Origin: Tanypteryx hageni
Lineage: Eukaryota; Arthropoda; Insecta; Odonata; Petaluridae
Direction of reading: 5' to 3'
DNA length: 64,000 nt
Assembly (NCBI GenBank): GCA_028673005.1
Contig: CM054116.1
Location: 72,615,315 to 72,679,314 of the forward strand
Both the position numbers and the translations under genes were made by a program. Below the pieces are notes generated by a model. That model searched no databases and was not told the origin of the DNA. It saw nothing but the letters and a program-made list of their open reading frames with translations. This document shows, one piece after another, positions 1 through 10,243 of the stretch. Position 1 is the stretch's first letter. The number at the start of each line of letters is the position of its first letter.

Positions 1-485
1 TACATACGAAACATTGAATATTGTTTAATTATTAAGCTTTATTTTTAAATCATATAAAATAACTTGTTTTTCTTGTAAGTATTACGTTCAAAATTTTGTT
101 ATACCAAACATTGAATGAGGTTCAACTTCTTAAAGAGTTTTATTTGCAGCAATAACTAAGAAACATTTCTCGCATTTCTTTGAAATTTATTTAAATTAAC
201 GTCTAAAAATTGAGGGTTTCTATTATTACCAGTTAATTACCGGTTACCCGGTTAGCTGATGATCTTTTAACCAAAAACCGATTAGCGAAAATTCAGGTTA
301 ATTGAAGCCCTAATCACATATATGGAATTTAGTTTTTGGATATTACGATTACTCGTTAGAACGAATATTTTCTCACTTTTATAAATCCTCACTATGTAGA
401 GGTTTTATTAGATTTATTTCACTAAAAGCTCACAGAGGGAGCAAACGCCGTCAAATACACAAAGACTTCGTGGAAAGCTTGCAAA
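1..485. other. AT-rich DNA, no feature seen
   Basis: I see no credible coding frame, RNA gene or repeat boundary here. The sequence is AT-rich with scattered homopolymer runs. Confidence 0.5.
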
Positions 486-725
486 AATCTAAACGGAGAG
501 AAAAGCGAGGGATGATGGAAAGGAAGGATAGCGTGGGAGGAAATTTAATAAGAGAGGGAGAGATTGAAGGGGCGATATATGCCACCGGCTGACTGACGGG
601 TTGGTGAAGGGAGAGAAGAGGAGAGGGAGATAGGAGGATAGGGATATATAGGATGAAGAGAGAGATGGGGTTTGGAAGGGGAAATAGGGAGGATGGGGCA
701 GCTGAAGGGAGATGAGGAGCAGCAA
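486..725 (+). repeat. GA-rich (polypurine) tract
   Basis: The plus strand is almost entirely purine for about 240 bases (gagagg, gggaga and ggaagg words), interrupted by a short TATATA step. The long reading frame on the other strand here is only a by-product of the Ser/Leu/Pro-rich pyrimidine complement. Such tracts can form triplex DNA, but nothing shows that it does. Confidence 0.7.
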
Positions 726-1587
726 TAGGGAGTCAGGTTCGTAGACGCTTCCAGAAAGATGTGGCTACGTGGTAAGAGGACACTGAGGTTTGGTTTACGA
801 AAATCGTCTGCGTAGCGCGGCGCGAGTTCTTTGCCCCCCTGGGAACATCTCCCTTCTCCTCTCCCCCTATGCTCTCTCTCCCGCTATCATCTTCCTTCCC
901 ACGCCTTGGTGATAATTCTCATTTGCGGCGGTAGCATTGGACTGAAACAAAAAAGGAGTTCCAAGAGCGATTGCCCGGAACGAGTGACGCCCTTTGAAGA
1001 ACTCAGAGAGATAGAAGATACCAAAGCTAATTTAACCCAGTCGGAAAAACGTCCAGTTTTATTATCATGGCAATATCTTTAACTATCGATACAATCTGTG
1101 CGCATGGTGGACGTCACTTTGCCGAACCAGATTTAAATACGATTGTCATTAAAATAGTAAAATTTATAGAAGAATACGAATTTTCCAATCGAGAAACTCT
1201 TATGTCGATCAATTCCTACTCTCTTCCTGCCCTTTGCTCTCGTGTGTGTCAAACCCAACGTTCCGTCAGCACGCGCCTTTTGCTGAAAGTGGCTGGACCA
1301 TTTTGCCAATCTAATTTCCGTTGACTCTCAGGTCAATGTACTCTCATCTTCTACTTCCGTCCCTTTTAATCCCATTTTACCTCATCCAATTTTGATGAAG
1401 TTTTGATTTTATCGAGCAGAGTATCAGCTTTTTTAACGCAAAAAGGGTCTATGTAAAAGCCAGAAAGAACAAGATTGAAAAGTATACATCATAAATGGAA
1501 TATACAGAGATTTCAAAGGCGTTCTTTATAGGAATTACGTACAAAACGGCGTCGAAGGATTCTTGAATTTTTATACCCGAAATTAAA
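726..1587. other. Intergenic DNA, no feature seen
   Basis: A pyrimidine-rich stretch lies near 835-900 and mixed sequence follows. The short open frames here show no recognisable domain or splice context. Confidence 0.45.
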
Positions 1588-2395
1588 GTGATAATTATGC
1601 GGTCTCGCGGACTGTTTTGTAACATATGTTGTCCATTATCCGAATAATATATAGCTTACAGATCATATAAGACCTAGAAATGGAAAATATGGTGTTTAAT
1701 TGTTGCTTCCCAGGAGAACCGTCTTAGCAATCGATATAAACAAAATATGCGATGTTTTGCTCGGGATTTTATCTAATTTTTATCTTCAAAACTATAACTT
1801 GTAATTCTGTGATCTCGTGGACATTTTTGTGGTAAATGCAGTCCTCTACCCGAATAAATTTTTTAATCTATACCTTACAGATCATATAAGAGCTAGGAAG
1901 AGATGTTTATGGATTTTTAATTGTTGTTTGCTGAGAGAACCGTCTTAGCAATCGATGTAAACAAAATATACGATATTTTGCTTGGAATTTTCTCGATTGT
2001 TTTGTCTCCGAAACTATAAGTCGTAATTATGTGGTCTCACGGAATTTTCTGTGGCAAATGAAGTCCTCTATCCAAATATATCTTTTAATCTATACATTAC
2101 ATATCATATCATATCGTATATAAGAGCTATGGAGATAAATTTATGGTATTTAATTATTGCTAGACAGCTGCCATTTAACAAGATACGAGCATAAGTTTAT
2201 TAATGTAATTATGTAAAGTGGAAGTTTTAATTGTCGGATACAGTTAAAAATCACAATATGGCGATACATTTGAATAAGAATCACTCCTATTTAATTTAAT
2301 TAAAATCTGTCCAACGGTTTAGGATATGATAGTCACGACGGACTTACGGACATTCCAAGACAGACGACTGAAATTCTAGTTGTTGTTTTGGGGAC
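1588..2395 (+). repeat. Dispersed element with internal ~210-220 bp tandem repeats (copy 1)
   Basis: The phrase gtaattatgtggtctcgcgg recurs in diverged form at about 1591, 1801 and 2023, giving unit lengths of about 210 and 222 bp. Each unit carries the same order of landmarks: a cctctaccc word, an acagatcatataag word, accgtcttagcaatcgat, and aaactataa. After the tandem part a non-tandem tail runs from about 2160 to 2395 and includes aaaatctgtccaacggttt. The same units and the same tail occur in reverse orientation at 18400-18940, so this is a mobile or dispersed family rather than a local satellite. No protein is encoded. Its class is unknown to me; a short non-autonomous retroelement or Helitron-like element are possibilities only. 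Confidence 0.75.
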
Positions 2396-2914
2396 AAAAT
2401 TAATTAGAAGTAATTGAAATATAAATATATAAATTGCTAATAATTGTGTCGATAGCGATAGATATCCATCAAATATCCGGTTCAGCTATTTAATATTTTT
2501 CGCATACCATATTTAGTCTTTTGCATTAAAGCAACGGTTCCCAACATCCTTTCAAAGGGAAACAATTTCGCGGAGCTCCTACTTAGAAATAAAATCGAAT
2601 ACTTTTACATATGGTCATCATAAGGTTTGCACGCATTCATTTACAAGATAAATTCATTAAAAGAAACATTATTGCCCTAATGACTTATCAACATTTCCAA
2701 TTCGTTGATAGATTTATTTCAGACATTTAAACGTTTTTAAGGCACCGTTTTTGGTAAACAATGTAATACCCAATAAAGGAATTTTAATAGGAGCTATGCC
2801 CTAAAGAGAAATGACTTGAGTCCAGAATCGAAATCGTTCAAACAATTTCTGGTATTAAATTGCTACATATGCAAGTTTGCCTTTATGGATATTTCCGTCT
2901 ATTTTAATCTGTAT
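2396..2914. other. AT-rich spacer, no feature seen
   Basis: There is no recognisable gene or repeat end between the tandem-repeat element and the truncated LINE. Confidence 0.45.
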
Positions 2915-4603
2915 TTAATAATAGGACGTAAAGGAATCATGAACAAAAGTGGTAAAATAGTATCGGAGCCAGACAATGTAAAGAATGTCTGGAAATAATA
3001 CATTGAGGTTCTGTATGACAAAGAAGGAAAGCCAAGAAATATTGAATTAAATGAAGAAGAGGATGTGGAAGAAGATCAGCTAGGACCAAGTATTCTCGAG
3101 TCTGAAGTTAAAAGAGCAATTGATGACATGAAAAGAAGGAAGGCTGTTGGGAGTGATGATATACCCGTGGACGTTCTTAAGGTTTTGGGGTCTAAAGCAG
3201 TTAAGCAACTCACAAAATTTTTTAACCAAGTATATGATACTGGCGTATGGCCTGAAGATTTTTTAGATGTTGTGATGGTACCACTGGAGAAAAAGAACAA
3301 TGCAAAATGTTGTAAGGATTACAGAACTATTAGTTTAATTTCTCATACAGCTAAAGTTCTAACCAGAATAATAACCAAAAGAATTGAATGTAAAATAGAA
3401 AAGGAGCTGCAAGATAATCAGTTTGGTTTTAGAAGAGGAAGGGGGACTAGAGATGCTATAGGATGTATGAGGATGATGATAGAAAGAGCGCTATAAGTCA
3501 ATAAAGATATGTATTTTTGTTTTGTAGATTGGGAGAAAGCCGAGTGAAATGGGATAAGATGCTGGGTATTTTAAACAAAATAGGAATAGATTGGAAAGAT
3601 AAAAGACTGCTTAAAAACCTTTACTTTGATCAAAAGATTAGAGTCAGGGTTGAAGGAGAAGAAACAGAAAGTACTTCAATAAGGAGGGGAGTGAGGCAGG
3701 GTTGTCCTATTTCACCAGAGATATTTAATATGTATGCAGAAACAATAACAGAAGAAGCGTTGATGGAAGAGAAAGGATTTAAGATAGGAGGTGAAAGTAT
3801 TACCACCATTAAATACGCAGATGATCAGGGCTTAATAGCAGAAGGCGAGAAAGAGCTTCAGAGGATGACAGACAGACTAGTTGAGGTTGGCCAACAATAT
3901 GGAATGAAGATCAATACAGAAAAAACGAAAGTCATGGTGGTTTCAAAGGAACATAAAGAATTAAATATAATGGTAAATGGCCAAAAATTGGAACAAGTAA
4001 GTAGTTTCAAATATCTCGGCAGTATTTTAGCACAGGATGGAAGTAGTACACAGGACATCAGAAGTAGGATTGCAATGGCAAAAGCAGCATTTAACGAGAA
4101 GAAGGAGCTTCTCACAAGCAAGAAAATAAATCTAGAAACAAGGAAGAAATTAGCAAAATGCTACATATGGAGCATAGCTCTTTATGGTGCAGAGACGTGG
4201 ACGATAAGGAGAAAGGAGGAAAAATATTTAGAAAGTTTTGAGATGTGGGTATGGAGAAGAATGATGAAAGTGAAATGGACAGAGAGGAAGAGAAACGAAG
4301 AAGTATTAGAAATGGTGGGAGAAGATAGGATGCTAATAAAAACAATCAGGAAATGAAAAGCAAATTGGATAGGGCACATATTGAGAAGTCAGTGTTTACA
4401 AAGGACGATCTTAGAAGGAAAAATTAGTGGAAAAAGAGGAAGAGGGAGAAAAAGAATAGGAATATTAGATAATATAAAGCAGGGATATACTACTTATAGA
4501 GGTATAAAAGAGGCTTCTAGGGAGAGAGAGAAATATGGAGGCAGCGATTCAGTTAAAACCTGTCTTCGGACAGAAGCATGATGATGATGATGATAATAAT
4601 GAA
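2915..4603 (+). mobile_element. 5'-truncated RTE-like non-LTR retrotransposon
   Basis: The element begins abruptly near 2915-2930, inside a region equivalent to the linker between endonuclease and reverse transcriptase, so the 5' end is missing, as is usual for LINE insertions. It ends near 4603 in a short tandem tail of gatgat units followed by aataat. RTE-type and related elements often end in short tandem repeats instead of poly(A). A related 3' fragment lies on the minus strand at 42895-43285. I could not identify a target-site duplication with confidence, so both ends are approximate. Confidence 0.8.
2924..4581 (+). pseudogene. Reverse transcriptase of RTE-like LINE (broken)
   Basis: This is a decayed reverse transcriptase that once copied LINE RNA at the target site. 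N-terminal RT motifs are readable at 3065-3496: RRKAVGSDDIP, then KDYRTISLISH, then NQFGFRRGRGTRDA. The next block, around CFVDWEKA, shifts frame near 3540 where a few bases appear to be lost. The catalytic block is at 3517-4356: RRGVRQGCPISPEIFN followed by the YADD box (KYADDQGL). The thumb and C-terminal part carries SIALYGAETWT and FEMWVWRRMMKVKWT, which are typical of RTE-like and related endonuclease-reverse transcriptases. In-frame stops interrupt it at about 2996, 3494 and 4354. The endonuclease domain is absent. Clade assignment (RTE, RTEX or Proto2) rests on remembered motif flavour and is less certain than the RT call. Confidence 0.88.
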
Positions 4604-5289
4604 ACGAAATAATTACACTCTGAAATCATGGAACCATTCATGCATAAAAAATTAACTAATTTAAAACACTTTCAAATATGCGTAGGAGTAAACGCCGGTG
4701 GATATGGAAAGCATATCTAAATTTATGAACGACTCCCAAAAAAAAGCATTTCCCGCTGGTAAATGTCAATTTCCTATTCTCTTCCATATAATCGCAAAAA
4801 TTACTAAAACTAAATAATGCGTAGCCTGAAGCAAACTTTTACTTAAATTCGGGGAATCGTCTATCTCTCCATTTTTCGAATTAAGGCGGAATACACAGCA
4901 ATGAACATATTTCTATAAAATGTGAATCAATCAGGAAGGGAAGACGAAAATAAATGGGATGATGGGACATCCGGTCATGCGTGAAGATCGAAAATTGTAT
5001 CGGTAAGTTTCGAGTTAAAAATGGTTAAATTTATAGAAAAGGAGGCAGAGGAGGTTTTTATTTATTATCCCTTTCTCGAATACTTTTCCTTTCGTTCGAA
5101 TAGCATTGAGACCAAAATGATTTTCATAGATTTTCGAAGTCGAAGAAAAAGAACCACGAAGAAACGATGGATGGCGTCGGTGTTGAGTTACTACGAAGGA
5201 AAAAGTATCGGTATAAGTTATAAAGGAAAGTTTAACAGAAGAAAGAGTGAAAGTTCCATCAGGAGAAAACTGCGCTGGAGGACGTTAAA
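4604..5289. other. AT-rich spacer
   Basis: The open frame at about 5021-5305 on the plus strand is Lys/Arg-rich with no recognisable domain. The opposite strand may hold further decayed LINE sequence continuing from 5290, but I cannot read it. Confidence 0.4.
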
Positions 5290-6085
5290 AGAAATCGGTC
5301 TGTAGTTGTTCAAATCTTCTTTGTAACAGTTTTTGTGCAAAAGAGTGATGCTTGCGTAGTTCCACATCTCTGGCATCTTTTTATTCCTCAGGCACGATAT
5401 AAAAATGTTGGCGAGGATCTTGTCTATTCAGTTACACGTTGCCTTAAACATTTCTGCGTGTTACTCTAGACCAGTATTTCTCAACCGGGGTGACATCACA
5501 CCCCAGGGTGACGCGAGAGTTGTTGAAGGGTGACGAAAATATTTGATAAAATCACAGTGTATCATATTCTGGCTTATAAAAATAAATAAAACCGGAAGAA
5601 TACCTGCCTCTGCTTCTTTGAACGCATAAATTTTGATCTTTATGTTGTAGATAAAGCCTAATTTATCTTTAAAGATGACTTGAAGGAAAAAGAACAGTAA
5701 ACGGGGTGACGCAGAACAGAAATGGGGCGACGCAAACAAAAAAGTTTGAGAAACACTGCTCTAGACGATTTTCCATTCTTCATACTTCTGATTGCGTGTC
5801 TCAACTCTCCTGGAAGAACATCTGGAACCTCTTCTTCATTTACTTCATCATTGGCTAGCAGAACGTCATACAACTTAGAGTAGAATTCTTGTACCAGCTT
5901 TAGAAATTATTTCCTGCTATTGATTCTAGTAACAATGCCACCAGGTGTCTCTTACCAATTTACTTCACTTTCTTATAACTTTAGTTGTTTTCTATAATTT
6001 TCTCGATAAGCTCATGTTATATTTCTTCACATCTTTAATAATTTCCTTTCATTAGTCATTTTTATTTCCCATTTTTTTATCAGCA
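5290..6085 (-). pseudogene. LINE reverse transcriptase fragment, split by a MITE
   Basis: Read on the minus strand, the upstream part (about 6085 to 5767) gives a decayed linker and RT start: EFYSKLYDVLLANDEV, then EEEVPDVLPGEL, then AIRSMKNGKSSR. The downstream part (about 5463 to 5290) continues with ILANIFISCLRNKKMPEMW, ASITLLHKN and EDLNNYRPISF, the classic finger-region order of LINE RTs. Between the halves lies a 287-bp hAT MITE (5472-5758) flanked by an exact 8-bp duplication, so the two halves were once contiguous. Stops and frame changes show it was already decaying. It is too short to assign a clade, though the ENN...FYSKLY...MKNGK pattern is common in RTE-like and Jockey-group elements. 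Confidence 0.8.
5472..5758. mobile_element. hAT MITE, 287 bp, with 8-bp TSD
   Basis: The terminal inverted repeats are cagtatttctcaacc at the left and, read from the right end inward, cagtgtttctcaaac. The CAGTGTTTCTCAA-type end is characteristic of hAT transposons. Exact copies of CTCTAGAC flank it at 5464-5471 and 5759-5766, and 8 bp is the hAT TSD length. Short subterminal gggtgacg or ggggcgacg words recur near both ends. No transposase is encoded, so it depended on an autonomous hAT. It is inserted in an older LINE fragment. Confidence 0.93.
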
Positions 6086-6090
6086 GACTA

Positions 6091-6480
6091 GTTTTTAGCC
6101 TACTTTCCAAAATATGGAAGGCAGTCTAATGAGATCGCCTGGATGTCCGTCTGTGTGTGTGTCTCCCTAACATCATCTTCGTGAATGAACCGATGTAAAC
6201 TAAATTTGGTACATAGAATATGCACATATATTAATCATCAAAATGACGTATTTAGACCGGATCGACTAAGCAGGGATGCCACATTTGCAAAGCAAATCTT
6301 TCCGGTCATTATGAATTTGGAAGGAATTGGCCCAACTGATTTCTATGAAGTTTTGTATGAAAAAGGCGTGTAACATAAAATAACAAAATCAATATGTTTA
6401 GTATAGATATAGATAGCAGGGCTGCAACAATACAAGTAATAAAAAACATTCATTTTACAATTATGCCTGTTGACACAATA
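6091..6480 (+). repeat. Dispersed non-coding repeat (copy 1)
   Basis: The block from about 6215 to 6470 resembles 11865-12120 in the same orientation, sharing the words ccgggtcgactaa/ccggatcgactaa, cagggctaccacaat or close variants, and tatgaatttggaagg in the same order. The opening words tagcctactttccaaaa (about 6097) also recur at about 40649. A tgtccgtctgtgtgtgtgtctcc stretch near 6145 is of the kind often found near 3' ends of arthropod retroelements. There is no coding capacity and the class is unresolved. Confidence 0.6.
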
Positions 6481-8682
6481 CGTATCTTTACTTTTTATTT
6501 ATTCATAGTGAAGAAACAAATTTTGTATGAGTATCATTTGTTTATTTTCATAAATTTTATTTCAACATAAAATTTATCTATATAAGTATAAACTTTCAAT
6601 GAAAGTGCCATTAAAACCGTATCCATTGTAATAAATTTTAGTCACTGTTTACCTTTCCGGTATTATTTCTGTCACAGTTTAATAAATCGTTCCTAGAAGT
6701 AAATCTATCCTAGAATGCCACAGTGAATGCTTACTTCCGTTAAAATTAAGGTTTTCATGATGTTCAAATTTGAATGCATGAATTGAAAGATATATATCAA
6801 TTATTAAACTCGATTTACAATTTTTCTCAAATACTTCATTAACTATATAATTTGTCATATACTCGTTTCTGATAATTCTCGACCAGTCATATAATCTTAG
6901 CTGAAAAAGAATTTCTTCGTATCCGATTTCAGATCTTTCTATCATTGTCATCAATTTGACTATTCCTTGTGTAATTAATTTCTGATATATATTTTCTCAA
7001 CAGTCGTTGCTGGAAGAGCATTGATATTGAAAAGATTACTTTTTATTGATCATCGCGGCACTCATCATTTCCCACCTTCGAAACATTCTCCCATGCTCGT
7101 TCTTTATTTTATTCAGTTTCAATTACCAGATCCTCCACGCTACCTGTTTCGCCAGGGCTCATCTCGAGAGGCCCTCGAGCGTCTGTACCTGAGTGAAGGA
7201 GAACTCGATCGAAATTCTTCCTAGAAACGCCTATTGCAAACCGGAATTAATCTAAAAAACAAACAATGTTTCCGCATACACCTCTCCAGTTGCCATCTCG
7301 ACGTAAATGCAACTACTTGTTTTACGTTGTTCCATACAGCGTAGAGCAAGGAGAAAATTCGACTACTCACAAAGCTTGTTTCGCAATTTAACAGTGCCTA
7401 AAGTATAAGGAAAAGAAGACGCAGTGGTAAAAATAATTTCAGCTTGGTTTTAAAAATCCCATCGGAAAGTTTTTGCCCCCCATCTTTTGCACTTTTTGAA
7501 AGTTTCTATTTTCTATCGCGAGAGAAATCGGGTAAGATTTTTGCACCTTAAGCGGTATTTGGAATTATTGGATGAACAGGATCTCGTTTTTTCTTCTTCA
7601 ATATTCTCCAATAAACCCAAGGGTGTGATCATTCTTACCCTTTTAATCCTAACAAACGTTTCTCCAGGAGTTCTTCATTCATTCTCCTTCTTCCTCGCGC
7701 TCGTTGACACTTCATTTCCAATTATTTTTCTGACAAACTCTCTTATTCCCATTCTCACTTTCTCCCTTGTACTCCATCACTTTCCTATTCAACATTTTTA
7801 GTCCCCAAAGAGTTGCACGTTTATTCGTCGTCCTTTCAATTTGCATCTGTAGAGCTGGAGATTCAGTCTTCTCCTGACGATGCTTAAAAATAATCGTTCT
7901 TTCTCTTGATCCTCTTAAGCCATAACTAACAAAACACCTCTACTCTGCATTCTATTCGTGTAAAATAGCGATTGGCAAATCAGCTACTTCTGTAGAGAAG
8001 AGGGAAGTGATTATCTCTTCAAATCTACTAGCGAGAGTCTGATAACGTCTCCTATCTCCTTGTACGCCTAATACTTATAAGTGTGGAACTCGATTTGGTG
8101 GGAAGAAGACTTCCGTACGATTGGAGAATTTTTCTAAATTTCAAAATAGTTTGGGACATCTAATAAAATTATTTGATATCACCCGAATTAGAACTTCATA
8201 GAGGTTCATAAAAATGTACTATTCCAAAAACAATGGTTTTTATGGGAAGAAAGACCTGCATATAGAAAAACAAACAAACTAATTTTTTTTAAATTTATAC
8301 TTATTTCCAGAGAAAATAGTTCCAATGATATGACGTCACCATCATGTGCCACTTCAAAGGAGCGTATTTTTAACATTATTTTATTATTCCCTTTGCAGGG
8401 AAAATAGAATTCATTTAATATGAAATTACAATAAAATGCTTAATTCTAATTGAATTAAAAATCGAATGCACTAAAAATTTTGAGCAGATAATTCAAGTAT
8501 GATTATCGATGAACAGGAGGTGGAATTATTACTGTATAGAGAATATAAAGAATTTCTTGAAAATAATTTGAAGGAAAAAGAGAAAGAGGAAAGACAATAA
8601 TTCAGATAGTTGAGGATTCGAAGAAGAAAGGAGTACACAAGAAAGAAGGAGGTTATAGATGACGAAAAAATGTGCAAAATCG
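6481..8682. other. Mostly featureless AT-rich DNA
   Basis: I see no complete gene. One GC-richer patch near 7131-7190 has an acceptor-like ttaccag before a frame reading PPRYLFRQGSSREALERL. It faintly recalls a sugar-transporter segment, but it is too short to annotate (see findings). The remainder shows only short frames without domains. Confidence 0.4.
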
Positions 8683-8690
8683 GGAATAAC

Positions 8691-9416
8691 TAGGATTGCC
8701 AACCCTCCCGTATTGGCCGAGATTTATTTTAAATATTTGTCCCACGTCCTGTATGCTCCCGTATTTTAAATTTTACTGTCATTTTCAACTAGCTTGTTAT
8801 ATTACAAAACGGTTTTTAAATCCATCATTAGTTAATGCGAGTGAAATAACTCCAGTTACAGTGGAGTCCATTTTGCAATGTTTGGTAAACATGAGCACGT
8901 CGTGCAGCAAATTTAGCATTAGACTCTTAAAAACAAAAAGTTGTAGAGAGACGGAAAAGCCTCAGAGAAATATAATTTAAAAAAATAAACAATGATCATT
9001 TAAATTATTTGAAAAACTTGGTTCAAAAGTTACCACGTTGCAGTGATACGCAAAGATATGAAACAATTTTCTAAATTAACAGTAACTTTTATTATGTATT
9101 AAATTTTCGTTCAAATGTTAGCTCATTAATTCTCCGAGTAAAAGAATAAAATTATCTTTTTATCTTTTTTCCCATTCCCTAAACAGTGTTTCCCGTATTT
9201 CAAAATCAAAGGTTGAATATGTAACCTTAATTTTACTGTATATACATATGTAAAACATTTTCGTATTTTTTTCTGTTTATTAATTCTTGAAATGAAAAAT
9301 ATACACTTTCTATATCACTCACACTCTCGTCTAGACTTTTTTTGTATCTGTCCCGTATTTTAATGTAGACTTTTTTACCTGTTCCGTATTCTCAAAACTG
9401 AAAGTTGGCAATCCTA
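8691..9416. mobile_element. Non-autonomous hAT-type DNA transposon, 726 bp
   Basis: The ends are perfect 13-bp inverted repeats, taggattgccaac at 8691-8703 and its reverse complement at 9404-9416. Flanking octamers are GGAATAAC (8683-8690) and GGTATAAC (9417-9424), 7 of 8 identical, consistent with an aged 8-bp hAT TSD. The word tcccgtatt recurs inside at about 8706, 8757, 9189 and 9352, with a variant ttccgtatt at about 9382. These repeats cluster towards the two ends, as transposase-binding repeats often do. No frame inside resembles a transposase. Confidence 0.85.
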
Positions 9417-9424
9417 GGTATAAC

Positions 9425-9911
9425 CCGCAATCACGAGCCCGTCTTCGTTAAATCTTTTATTGGTAATGTAAAAGAAATTATGCTGTCGTTTGGCTTATTA
9501 CGCTACTGATAGTCTTAAATCAAAATTGTTAATTCTCTTTTATGTTTCCTTTTCTATATTTCAGTTAAGCTCTACAAAAATTAAATTAATTTAAATGACA
9601 AAATCCATAGGTACTAAAGCTTTAAAGTTGTAAACAGTAAGAATATGTGCAATTGTTTTTTGTAATTCACGAAGGTAAACATAATAAATTGTATTACGCA
9701 TCCTCAATTTTTCCATTTCACTTAGATGCTACGCAGAAACTTGTCCTTATAAATGTGTTTCTTAAATTTGAAGATTGCAATAAATAAACATCTTATAAAA
9801 GTTTTAAATATAACTTAGTCTGAATCATAGAGCTCATCCATACGCTATAATCAGTTGAACACAATAAAAACAATTAAAACGGTGGATCAATCGCTTATTT
9901 GCAAAAGGAAC
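9425..9911. other. AT-rich spacer, no feature seen
   Basis: Nothing beyond AT-rich sequence is seen between the two hAT-type elements. Confidence 0.4.
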
Positions 9912-9919
9912 GTCTAGAT

Positions 9920-10235
9920 CAGGGGTCTGCAACTTTTTGAGCCTTGAGGGCGCATTTACGAATTCAGAGAAGAATTGCGGGCGGCAATTGGCGGTACACA
10001 GAAAAATAAAGCTAAAATAAATGGGTTAGATTCTTTTTTATTTTCAAAGAAAAATATTTTGATTTGAATACAAAATTTATTAATAATAAAGAAGGTGAAT
10101 CTTGAAATTTTTTATGAGAAAATTGAATTTGTAGTTCTGTACTATCTTACTGCACCTCCCCAGCAAATGACTTGCCATAGCCCTAGTAGCAGGCGCCAAG
10201 GAATTTTATGAAGGGCGCCGGGTTGAGGGGCCCTG
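9920..10235. mobile_element. hAT MITE, 316 bp
   Basis: The left end caggggtctgcaactttttg is of the CAGGGGTC-type seen in many hAT elements. The right end, read inward, is cagggcccctcaaccc, an imperfect inverted match. Flanking octamers GTCTAGAT (9912-9919) and TTCTAGAT (10236-10243) agree at 7 of 8 positions, the expected hAT TSD length. GC-rich subterminal words (gagggcgc, gggcggc, agggcgcc) lie near both ends. There is no coding capacity. Confidence 0.8.
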
Positions 10236-10243
10236 TTCTAGAT

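Noticed and set aside
489..725. 78-codon open frame on the minus strand
   Set aside because: It is purely the Ser/Leu/Pro translation of a polypyrimidine tract.
3858..4379. Several long frames on the strand opposite the RTE-like RT
   Set aside because: They are shadows of the real RT on the plus strand and have no domain.
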